From assembly GCF_018131185.1 (NCBI RefSeq), contig NZ_JAFCJE010000005.1, positions 620,001 through 684,000 on the forward strand: 64,000 nucleotides of DNA, read 5' to 3'. Origin of the DNA: Bradyrhizobium diazoefficiens (GTDB lineage: Bacteria; Pseudomonadota; Alphaproteobacteria; Rhizobiales; Xanthobacteraceae). Shown here in pieces: positions 22,995-32,116 of this stretch; the stretch's first letter is position 1, and each line of letters begins with the position of its first letter. Under the pieces are notes generated by a model, which searched no databases, had not been told where the DNA came from, and worked only from the letters and a program-made list of their open reading frames with translations. The position numbers and the translations under genes were made by a program.

Positions 22995-24698
22995 ATGACT
23001 ATGGTCGGTTGGCTCCAGATCATCGTGTTCTGCATCATCATCGTCGCACTCACAAAACCGCTCGGCTGGTACATGACGCGGGTGTTCGGCGGCGAGCGGA
23101 CGTTCCTGTCGCCCGTCCTGCGTCCGATCGAGGCCGGCATATATTGGATCTCCGGTGTCGACGAGAAGCGCGAGCAGCATTGGATGACCTACACGGTCGC
23201 CATGCTGCTGTTCCACGTCGGCGGCTTCCTCGTCATCTACGGCGTGATGAGGCTCCAGGCCGTGTTGCCCTTCAATCCGGCCGGGCAGGGCGCAGTCGCT
23301 CCGGACCTTTCCTTCAACACGGCGATCTCCTTTCTCACCAACACCAACTGGCAGAACTACGGCGGCGAGAGCACGCTGTCTTATCTCGTCCAGATGCTCG
23401 GATTGACCCATCAGAACTTCCTGTCGGCGGCAACCGGAATCGCGTTGGCGGTGGCGCTGATCCGCGGCTTCTCGCGTGCGTCGATGCGTACGGTCGGCAA
23501 TTTCTGGGTCGACGTCACACGCTGCACACTTTACGTGCTGCTGCCGATTTGCGTCGTCTACACACTGTTCCTGGTCTGGCAGGGCATCCCGCAGACGCTC
23601 GGCGACTATGTCGAGGCCACCACGCTCGAAGGCGCCAGGCAGACCATCGCAGTCGGCCCGGTGGCATCCCAGGTCGCGATCAAGATGCTGGGCACCAATG
23701 GCGGCGGCTTCTTCAACGCCAACGCCGCGCATCCGTTCGAGAATCCGACCGCGCTGTCGAACTTCGTGCAGATGCTGTCGATCTTCGCGATCGGAGCTGC
23801 GATGACCAACGTGTTCGGCCGCATGGTCGGCAACCAGCGCCAGGGTTGGGCGATCCTCGCCGTCATGGGCGTGCTGTTCCTGGCCGGTGTTGCCGTCACC
23901 TACTGGGCGGAGGCCAGCGGCACCTCGACGCTCCACGCGCTGGGCCTGACCGGCGGCAACATGGAGGGCAAGGAGGTCCGCTTCGGCATCGTTGCGTCCT
24001 CGCTGTTCGCCGTCATCACCACCGCTGCCTCGTGCGGCGCCGTCAACGCCATGCACGACAGCTTCACAGCGCTCGGCGGCATGATCCCGCTGATCAACAT
24101 CGAGCTCGGCGAGATCATCGTCGGCGGTGTCGGCGCCGGCATGTACGGCATGCTGCTGTTCGTCATCCTCGCGATCTTCGTCGCAGGCCTGATGGTCGGC
24201 CGCACGCCGGAATATGTCGGCAAGAAGATCGAGGCGCGCGAGGTCAAGATGGCGATGCTGGCCATCCTGGTGCTGCCGCTGATGATCCTCGGCTGGACCG
24301 CCGTCGGCGTGGTCTATCCGGTAGCCGTCGCCTCGATGGCAAATGCCGGACCGCACGGCTTCACCGAAGTGCTCTACGCCTATACGTCGGCGGCCGGGAA
24401 CAACGGCTCCGCCTTCGCAGGCCTCACGGGCAATACCCTCTTCTACAATCTCACGCTCGCCAGCGCGATGTTCGTCGGCCGCTTCTTCATGATCGTGCCG
24501 GCGATGGCGATCGCGGGGTCGCTCGCGGCGAAGAAAACGATCCCGCCGTCCATGGGCACGTTCCCGACCACCGGAGGCCTGTTCGTCGGCCTCGTCGTCG
24601 GCGTCATCCTGATCGTGGGCGGCCTGACCTTCTTCCCGGCACTCGCGCTCGGTCCGATCGTCGAGCATCTGGCGATGAACGCCGGCAACCTGTTCTGA
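22995..24698 (+). CDS. kdpA: potassium-transporting ATPase subunit KdpA
   Basis: A protein of 567 residues with about ten membrane spans, the standard KdpA size. It carries four pore-loop regions, including SFNTAISFLTNTNWQNYGGE (about 107-126), TNGGGFFNANAAHPFENP (about 235-252) and TSAAGNNGSAFAGL. KdpA is the K+-binding channel-like subunit of the high-affinity, ATP-driven Kdp uptake system in the inner membrane. GAAGGG precedes the ATG at 22995. kdpB follows after 18 bp. Confidence 0.98.
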   Translation: MTMVGWLQIIVFCIIIVALTKPLGWYMTRVFGGERTFLSPVLRPIEAGIYWISGVDEKREQHWMTYTVAMLLFHVGGFLVIYGVMRLQAVLPFNPAGQGAVAPDLSFNTAISFLTNTNWQNYGGESTLSYLVQMLGLTHQNFLSAATGIALAVALIRGFSRASMRTVGNFWVDVTRCTLYVLLPICVVYTLFLVWQGIPQTLGDYVEATTLEGARQTIAVGPVASQVAIKMLGTNGGGFFNANAAHPFENPTALSNFVQMLSIFAIGAAMTNVFGRMVGNQRQGWAILAVMGVLFLAGVAVTYWAEASGTSTLHALGLTGGNMEGKEVRFGIVASSLFAVITTAASCGAVNAMHDSFTALGGMIPLINIELGEIIVGGVGAGMYGMLLFVILAIFVAGLMVGRTPEYVGKKIEAREVKMAMLAILVLPLMILGWTAVGVVYPVAVASMANAGPHGFTEVLYAYTSAAGNNGSAFAGLTGNTLFYNLTLASAMFVGRFFMIVPAMAIAGSLAAKKTIPPSMGTFPTTGGLFVGLVVGVILIVGGLTFFPALALGPIVEHLAMNAGNLF

Positions 24699-24716
24699 TT
24701 GTCTGGAGTGACCGCC

Positions 24717-26831
<2,115 letters not shown>

Positions 26832-26835
26832 CCCC

Positions 26836-26921
26836 GTCATTGCGAGCGCAGCGACGCAATTCAGAAATGCCTCCTCGACCCACAGCCTGGATTGCTTCGT
26901 CGCTTCGCTCCTTGCAATGAC
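26836..26921 (+). repeat. REP-like palindrome inside the kdp operon
   Basis: GTCATTGCGAGCGCAGCGA at the left and GCTTCGCTCCTTGCAATGAC at the right form an imperfect inverted repeat of the same family as 476-560. It starts 4 bp after the kdpB stop and ends 20 bp before the kdpC ATG, inside what is otherwise a tightly packed operon. It could act as an mRNA-stabilising hairpin or partial terminator lowering kdpC and kdpDE expression. Confidence 0.8.
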
Positions 26922-26941
26922 GACGAAATCGGAGACCTAAC

Positions 26942-27547
26942 ATGCTCAGAGAAATCCGCCCCGCCGTCGTCCTCCTCCTGGTTCTCACCGCCATCACGGG
27001 TCTGGCCTATCCCCTGGCGATGACCGCCATCGCCGGCGCGCTGTTTCCGGCGCAGGCAGAGGGCAGTCTGATCGAGAAGGACGGCAAGGTCGTCGGCTCA
27101 ACCCTGATCGGGCAGGAGTTCAGAGACGACAAGTACTTCCACGGCCGCCCGTCGGCGACCCTGGCCCCGGACCCCAATGATGCGACCAAGACGGTGTCGG
27201 CGCCCTACAACGCCGCCAATTCGGGCGGCTCCAATCTCGGCCCGACCAGCAAGGCCCTGGCCGACCGGCTGAAGGAGGATGTTGAGAAGCGCGAGGCTGA
27301 GAATCCGAACCAGCCGGTGCCGGTCGATCTCGTGACGACCTCGGCCAGCGGTCTCGATCCGAATATCTCGCCCGAAGCGGCGCAATTCCAGGTGCCACGG
27401 GTAGCGAAGGCGCGAAATCTGCCGGAGGACGTGCTCAAGCAGCTCGTTGCTGCGAACACCGAGGGCCGGCTGCTCGGCCTGCTCGGCGAACCCCGGGTTA
27501 ACGTATTGGCGCTGAATCTCGCGCTCGATCGGGCGGCGGCGAAGTAG
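26942..27547 (+). CDS. kdpC: potassium-transporting ATPase subunit KdpC
   Basis: A protein of 201 residues with one N-terminal membrane span (AVVLLLVLTAITGLAYPLAM) and a periplasmic domain. Family features are GSTLIGQEFRDDKYFHGRPSAT, SGGSNLGPTSKAL and LVTTSASGLDPNISPEAA. KdpC assembles and stabilises the KdpFABC complex. GAGACCTAAC precedes the ATG. It is separated from kdpB by the palindrome at 26836-26921 and from kdpD by 40 bp. Confidence 0.98.
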   Translation: MLREIRPAVVLLLVLTAITGLAYPLAMTAIAGALFPAQAEGSLIEKDGKVVGSTLIGQEFRDDKYFHGRPSATLAPDPNDATKTVSAPYNAANSGGSNLGPTSKALADRLKEDVEKREAENPNQPVPVDLVTTSASGLDPNISPEAAQFQVPRVAKARNLPEDVLKQLVAANTEGRLLGLLGEPRVNVLALNLALDRAAAK

Positions 27548-27587
27548 CGGTCTAGGCTCGCCGTGCCCAGATGATTATATTGGAAAG

Positions 27588-30311
27588 ATGGTCCGAGAGC
27601 GCCGCGATCCCGAACAACGTCCGTCCCCGGAGGCGCTGCTGGAGGCAGCGCGCCGGGAGGAGGATGCGACCGGCAAGCTGAAGATCTTCGTCGGCGCCGC
27701 CCCCGGCGTCGGCAAGACCTACGAGATGCTGCAGAACGCCCACGCCAAGCGCAAGGCCGGCGTCGATGTCGTGGTCGGCTTCGTCGAGACCCATGGCCGC
27801 GCCGAGACCGAAGCGTTGGTGCGCGACCACGAAGTTGTCCCGCGCAAGAAGTTCGACTACCGCGGCCAGATCGTGGAGGAGATGGATCTCGATGCCGTGA
27901 TCGCGCGGCGGCCGAGGATCGCGCTGGTCGACGAGCTCGCCCACACCAACGCGGCCGGCAGCCGCCATCCCAAGCGTTATCTCGACGTCGAGGAGTTGCT
28001 GTCCCACGGCATCGACGTCTACACCGCCGTCAACATCCAGCACATCGAGAGCCTGAACGACGTCGTTGCCCAGATCACCCATGTCCGGGTGCGCGAGACG
28101 GTGCCCGATTCCGTCTTCGACCGCGCCGATGCGATCGAGCTGATCGACCTCACGCCCGACGATCTGATCCAGCGCCTGAAAGAGGGCAAGGTCTATGTGC
28201 CGAGGCAAGCCGAGCGGGCGCTGGAGCACTATTTCTCGCCGGGCAATCTGACCGCCTTGCGCGAGCTTGCTTTGCGGCGCACCGCCGAGCGGGTCGACGA
28301 ACAGCTGCTCACCCACATGCAGGCGAATGCGATTCCCGGGCCGTGGGCCGCGGGCGAGCGCATCCTCGTCTGCGTCAGCGAGGATCCGCGCGCGGCCGGC
28401 CTCGTGCGCTACACCAAGCGGCTGGCGGACCGGCTGCATGCGCCGTTCACCGCGATATCGATCGAGACGCGGCGATCCCTGCAATTGTCCGACGAGCAGC
28501 GCGATCGGCTGGCCGATACGCTGCGGCTCGCCGAATCGCTCGGCGGCGAGGCGCTGACCATTCCGGCAGCCGGCCGCCGTATCGCCGATGACGTCGTCGG
28601 TTTCGCGCAAGGCAACAACGTCACCCAGATCGTGATCGGCAAGTCCACCCGTTCGCGCTGGTTCGAGATGACGCGCGGCTCTGTCGTCCATGACCTGGTT
28701 CGCCGCGCGGGCAATATCAGCGTTCACGTGATCCCGGGCGAGGAATTTTCGGCCGAGGGGGCGCCCAAGACGGCGGTACAGACCGCTGTGCGATCCGGGC
28801 CGTTCAATCCGCTGCCCCACCTGAAGGCGCTGGGCATCGTCCTGATCGGCCTCGGCGCCGCCGTACTGCTCCAGCCGCGGTTCGGCATCGAGAACGTCGA
28901 TCTCCTGCTGTTGACCGCGGTGGTTGCGGTCGCGGTGCGGTATGGATTGTGGCCGTCGCTGCTTGCCAGCATTGCAGCCTCGCTTGCCTACAATTTCTTC
29001 TTCCTTCCGCCGGTCTACACTTTCACGATCACCGATCCGACCAACGTTGCGGCGTTCTTCTTCTTCATGTTGATCGCTATACTGATCTCCAATCTCGCGG
29101 CGCGCGTGCGCACGCAAGCCGACACCGCCATCGGCCGGATCAGGATGTCCGAGCACCTCTACGCTTTCAGTCGCAAGCTCGCGGGCACCGCGACGCTCGA
29201 CGACGTGCTGTGGGCGACAGCCTACCAGATCGCATTGATGCTGAAGGTCCGCGTGGTGCTTCTGCTGCCGGAAGAAGGCTTGCTCACGGTGAAATCCGGC
29301 TATCCGCCCGAAGACGAGCTCGACCAGGCTGATCTCGCCGCGGCCAACTGGGCCTGGAGCAACGACCGCCCCGCCGGCCGTGGCTCGGATACGTTGCCCG
29401 GTGCAAAACGGCTGTTCCTGCCGATGCGTACGGGGCGCGGCCCGATCGGCGTCATCGGCATCGACGACGACCGCAGCGGGCCGCTGCTGACGCCGGACCA
29501 GCGCCGGCTGCTCGATGCGCTGGTCGATCAGGGTGCGCTGGCGATCGAGCGCGTGCTGCTGGTCGAGGATATGGACCGCGTCAAGCGCACCGTCGAATCC
29601 GAACGTTTGCGCTCCGCGCTCCTGACCTCGATCTCGCACGATTTGAAGACACCGCTCGCCTCGGTGCTGGGCGCGGCCTCGACCATGCGCGATCTCGCCG
29701 CGGCCTTGTCCGACGCCGAGAAGCGCGACCTGCTCGCCACCGTCATCGACGAATCCGAGCGGCTCAACCGCTTCATCGCCAACCTGCTCGACATGACCAA
29801 GCTCGAATCCGGCGCCGTCGTCCCCAACACGGCGCTGCACGATCTCGGCGAGATCGTGGGCAGCGCGCTGCGCAGGGCAGCCAAGATCCTCGAAGGCCAC
29901 AAGGTCGAGCTGGTGATGGCCGCCGATCTGCCGATGCTGCAGCTCGATGCCGTGCTGTTCGAGCAGGTGCTGTTCAATCTGCTCGACAACGCCGCCAAAT
30001 ATTCGCCGCCGGACACCACGATCTCGATCCGCGGCCGGCGCGACGGCGATCATGTCGTGCTCGAGATCTCGGACGAGGGGGCTGGCATCCCGCCGGACGA
30101 GCTCGAGAGTGTGTTCGACAAGTTCTACCGCGTGCAGAAGGGCGACCATGTCCGCCCCGGTACGGGCCTTGGCCTTGCCATCTCGCGCGGCTTCGTCGAG
30201 GCGATGCGCGGCACGATCTCGGCCGCGAGCCGTAGCGACCGCAGCGGCGCTGTCCTCACCATCCGTCTTCCCGTTCCGGCACTAAGCCGCGCATTGGATA
30301 CTGCCGCATGA
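27588..30311 (+). CDS. kdpD: sensor histidine kinase KdpD
   Basis: A protein of 907 residues with the full KdpD architecture. The N-terminal KdpD domain has a Walker A motif (GAAPGVGKT, 36-44) and a USP-like domain (about 250-370). Four membrane spans cluster at about 405-510, followed by a GAF domain. The histidine kinase core has the phospho-acceptor His684 in SISHDLKTPLASV and an ATPase domain (LLDNAAKYS, DEGAGIPPDE, GTGLGLAIS). It senses low potassium or turgor and phosphorylates KdpE. Its stop overlaps the kdpE start by 4 bp (ATGA). Confidence 0.97.
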   Translation: MVRERRDPEQRPSPEALLEAARREEDATGKLKIFVGAAPGVGKTYEMLQNAHAKRKAGVDVVVGFVETHGRAETEALVRDHEVVPRKKFDYRGQIVEEMDLDAVIARRPRIALVDELAHTNAAGSRHPKRYLDVEELLSHGIDVYTAVNIQHIESLNDVVAQITHVRVRETVPDSVFDRADAIELIDLTPDDLIQRLKEGKVYVPRQAERALEHYFSPGNLTALRELALRRTAERVDEQLLTHMQANAIPGPWAAGERILVCVSEDPRAAGLVRYTKRLADRLHAPFTAISIETRRSLQLSDEQRDRLADTLRLAESLGGEALTIPAAGRRIADDVVGFAQGNNVTQIVIGKSTRSRWFEMTRGSVVHDLVRRAGNISVHVIPGEEFSAEGAPKTAVQTAVRSGPFNPLPHLKALGIVLIGLGAAVLLQPRFGIENVDLLLLTAVVAVAVRYGLWPSLLASIAASLAYNFFFLPPVYTFTITDPTNVAAFFFFMLIAILISNLAARVRTQADTAIGRIRMSEHLYAFSRKLAGTATLDDVLWATAYQIALMLKVRVVLLLPEEGLLTVKSGYPPEDELDQADLAAANWAWSNDRPAGRGSDTLPGAKRLFLPMRTGRGPIGVIGIDDDRSGPLLTPDQRRLLDALVDQGALAIERVLLVEDMDRVKRTVESERLRSALLTSISHDLKTPLASVLGAASTMRDLAAALSDAEKRDLLATVIDESERLNRFIANLLDMTKLESGAVVPNTALHDLGEIVGSALRRAAKILEGHKVELVMAADLPMLQLDAVLFEQVLFNLLDNAAKYSPPDTTISIRGRRDGDHVVLEISDEGAGIPPDELESVFDKFYRVQKGDHVRPGTGLGLAISRGFVEAMRGTISAASRSDRSGAVLTIRLPVPALSRALDTAA

Positions 30312-30997
30312 GCGCTGCGCCGATCAAGGTCCTGGTCATCGACGACGAGCCGCCGATCCGCAAATTGCTGCGGATGGGGCTGACGACGCAAGGCTATGAA
30401 ATCCTGGAAGCGTCGAACGGCAAGATTGCGCTGGAGAAGCTCGTTGACGAACCGGCGCTGATCATTCTCGATCTCGGCCTGCCCGACGTTCAGGGGCATG
30501 AACTGCTGCGCACCATCCGCGCCCGCAACGAGGGCGTGCCGATCGTGGTGCTGTCGAGCCGCGGCGACGAGGCCGGCAAGGTGCAGGCGCTCGATCTCGG
30601 TGCCGACGACTATCTGACCAAGCCGTTCGGCATGGACGAGCTCCTGGCCCGCCTGCGCGCCGCGCTGCGACACCAGCTCCAGGTGCAGGGAGAGCGCCCG
30701 GTGTTCCGCACCGGCGATCTCTCGGTCGATCTCGTCCGGCGCATCGTCAAGGTCGGCGATCGTGACGTCAAGCTGTCGCCGAAGGAATATGACCTTCTGC
30801 GCGTGCTCGTGCAGCACGCGGGCAAGGTACTGACCCATCGTTTCCTGCTGAGGGAACTCTGGGACGAGCTGACCGATGCGCAATACTTACGCGTCTACGT
30901 CCGTCAGCTCCGGCAGAAGATCGAAGCAGATCCGGAACGGCCGCAATATGTGCTGACGGAGACGGGGATCGGGTATCGGTTGAGGGCGGGGGATTAG
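30308..30997 (+). CDS. kdpE: response regulator KdpE
   Basis: An OmpR-type regulator of 229 residues. The receiver domain (1-120) has Asp12/Asp13, the phospho-accepting Asp55 (IILDLGLPDVQG) and Lys in YLTKPFGMDE. The winged-helix DNA-binding domain (about 130-225) contains LSPKEYDLLRVLVQHAGKVLTHRFLL and ends YRLRAGD. Phosphorylated by KdpD, it activates the kdp operon. It is coupled to kdpD by an ATGA overlap and followed by a palindromic repeat. Membership of the same operon as kdpFABC suggests positive autoregulation. Confidence 0.97.
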   Translation: MSAAPIKVLVIDDEPPIRKLLRMGLTTQGYEILEASNGKIALEKLVDEPALIILDLGLPDVQGHELLRTIRARNEGVPIVVLSSRGDEAGKVQALDLGADDYLTKPFGMDELLARLRAALRHQLQVQGERPVFRTGDLSVDLVRRIVKVGDRDVKLSPKEYDLLRVLVQHAGKVLTHRFLLRELWDELTDAQYLRVYVRQLRQKIEADPERPQYVLTETGIGYRLRAGD

Positions 30998-31003
30998 TCT
31001 CGC

Positions 31004-31113
31004 TGCCATTCCCGGGCGCGCCCCTTGGCGCGAGCCCGGAATCCATTTCTCCGCTCGTCGCATTTGGGATGATGGATTCCGGGTTCGATGCTTCGCATCG
31101 CCCCGGAATGACA
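31004..31113. repeat. intergenic palindrome between convergent kdpE and ku
   Basis: Left arm GCCATTCCCGGGCGCG, right arm CGCCCCGGAATGAC, with inner GGAATCCAT and ATGGATTCC arms and paired small hairpins (GCGCGCCCCTTGGCGCGAG; CGATGCTTCGCATCG). It lies between convergent genes, 6 bp after the kdpE stop and up to the ku stop, and may terminate both. Confidence 0.75.
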
Positions 31114-31115
31114 AG

Positions 31116-32000
31116 CTATCCCGCCTTCCTCTGCCGCGCGGTCGATCGGTGCGTCTTTCGCGCGGCGCGTTGTCGCCCGGTCGTCCGCCGCGCGTGGGAC
31201 TTGGCCGCCGTCTTTTTCCCGCCACGCCCCTTCAGGCTCTGCTTCAGTGCGTCCATCAGGTTGACCACGTTGCTCGGTCGCTCCGCGCGCTCAGGCGGTT
31301 CGATTGTCTTGCCGCTGGCCTTGCGCTTCACCAGCGCCTTCAGCGCGGTCTCGTACTCGTCCTTGAACTTGCCGGGATCGAAATGCGCGGCCTTGGTCTG
31401 GAGGATGTGGCCGGCGAGCTCGACCATGTCCTTGGTGATCTTCGGGCTCTTGATGTCGCCGAAGAACTCACCCTCGTCGCGGAGCTCGTAGGGAAAGCGC
31501 AGCGTGGTGCCGAGCAGGCCCTTGCCGAGCGGCTCGATCGCCATGATGTGTTCGCGGTTGGTGAGCACGATCTTGGCGAGCGCCACGCGCTCCTGGTCCT
31601 TCATGGCGTCGCGGATCACCGCGAACGCATCGACCGCGGCCTTGCCATCGGGCGCGATGTAATAGGGATGGTTGAGATAGCGCTGGTCGATCTCCTCGCT
31701 CGGCACGAAGCTCTCGATGTCGATGGTATGGTTGCTCTCGATCTGGACGGCCTCGAGCTCCTCCGGTTCGATCTCGACATATTTGCCCTTGCGCAGCTCG
31801 TAACCGCGGCCCTTCTGGTCGCTCTCGACGATGTCGCCGGTCTCGGCATCGATCATCTGCTGCTTGAGCCGGTTCCCGGTCTCGCGGTTGATCAGGTGAA
31901 ATCGCGTCTTCTCGGCTGACGTTGTCGCGGGGTAGAGCACGACGGGACAGCCGACCAGCGACAGCTTCAACGTTCCCTTCCAATAGGCGCGGGGGGCCAT
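31116..32000 (-). CDS. ku: DNA end-binding protein Ku
   Basis: A bacterial Ku of 294 residues. It begins MAPRAYWKGTLKLSLVGCPV, continues with the beta-barrel core (RFHLINRETGNRLKQQM, ESFVPSEEIDQRYLNHPYYI, IMAIEPLGKGLLGTTLRFP) and ends in a Lys/Arg/Ala-rich DNA-binding tail (about 255-294). Ku dimers thread onto double-strand ends and recruit LigD. The ATG at 32000 has GGAGAA upstream and is preferred to an open frame extending to 32201 through the divergent promoter and into ligD. It diverges from ligD, 116 bp apart, over a symmetric EcfG-like promoter. Confidence 0.96.
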   Translation of the reverse strand: MAPRAYWKGTLKLSLVGCPVVLYPATTSAEKTRFHLINRETGNRLKQQMIDAETGDIVESDQKGRGYELRKGKYVEIEPEELEAVQIESNHTIDIESFVPSEEIDQRYLNHPYYIAPDGKAAVDAFAVIRDAMKDQERVALAKIVLTNREHIMAIEPLGKGLLGTTLRFPYELRDEGEFFGDIKSPKITKDMVELAGHILQTKAAHFDPGKFKDEYETALKALVKRKASGKTIEPPERAERPSNVVNLMDALKQSLKGRGGKKTAAKSHARRTTGRQRAARKTHRSTARQRKAG

Positions 32001-32029
32001 GCAATTCTCCAGCGTTCTCAAGGCGATTT

Positions 32030-32062
32030 GGAACCCCAACCCTCCCGTTGGGTTTTGGTTCC
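32030..32062. promoter_or_regulatory. symmetric bidirectional EcfG-like promoter (ku / ligD)
   Basis: A 33-bp imperfect palindrome. On the + strand, GGAAC at 32030-32034 is followed after 16 nt by GGTT at 32051-32054. On the - strand, GGAAC at 32062-32058 is followed after 16 nt by GGTT at 32041-32038. Both fit the EcfG pattern GGAAC-N16/17-CGTT except for the first base of the -10. The starts would lie about 30 nt before the ku ATG and 55 nt before the ligD GTG. Confidence 0.6.
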
Positions 32063-32116
32063 GGGTGGGACTTTGGCCGTGATAGGCTGAACGCCGAAAG
32101 AGAAGCGGGACCGGTC

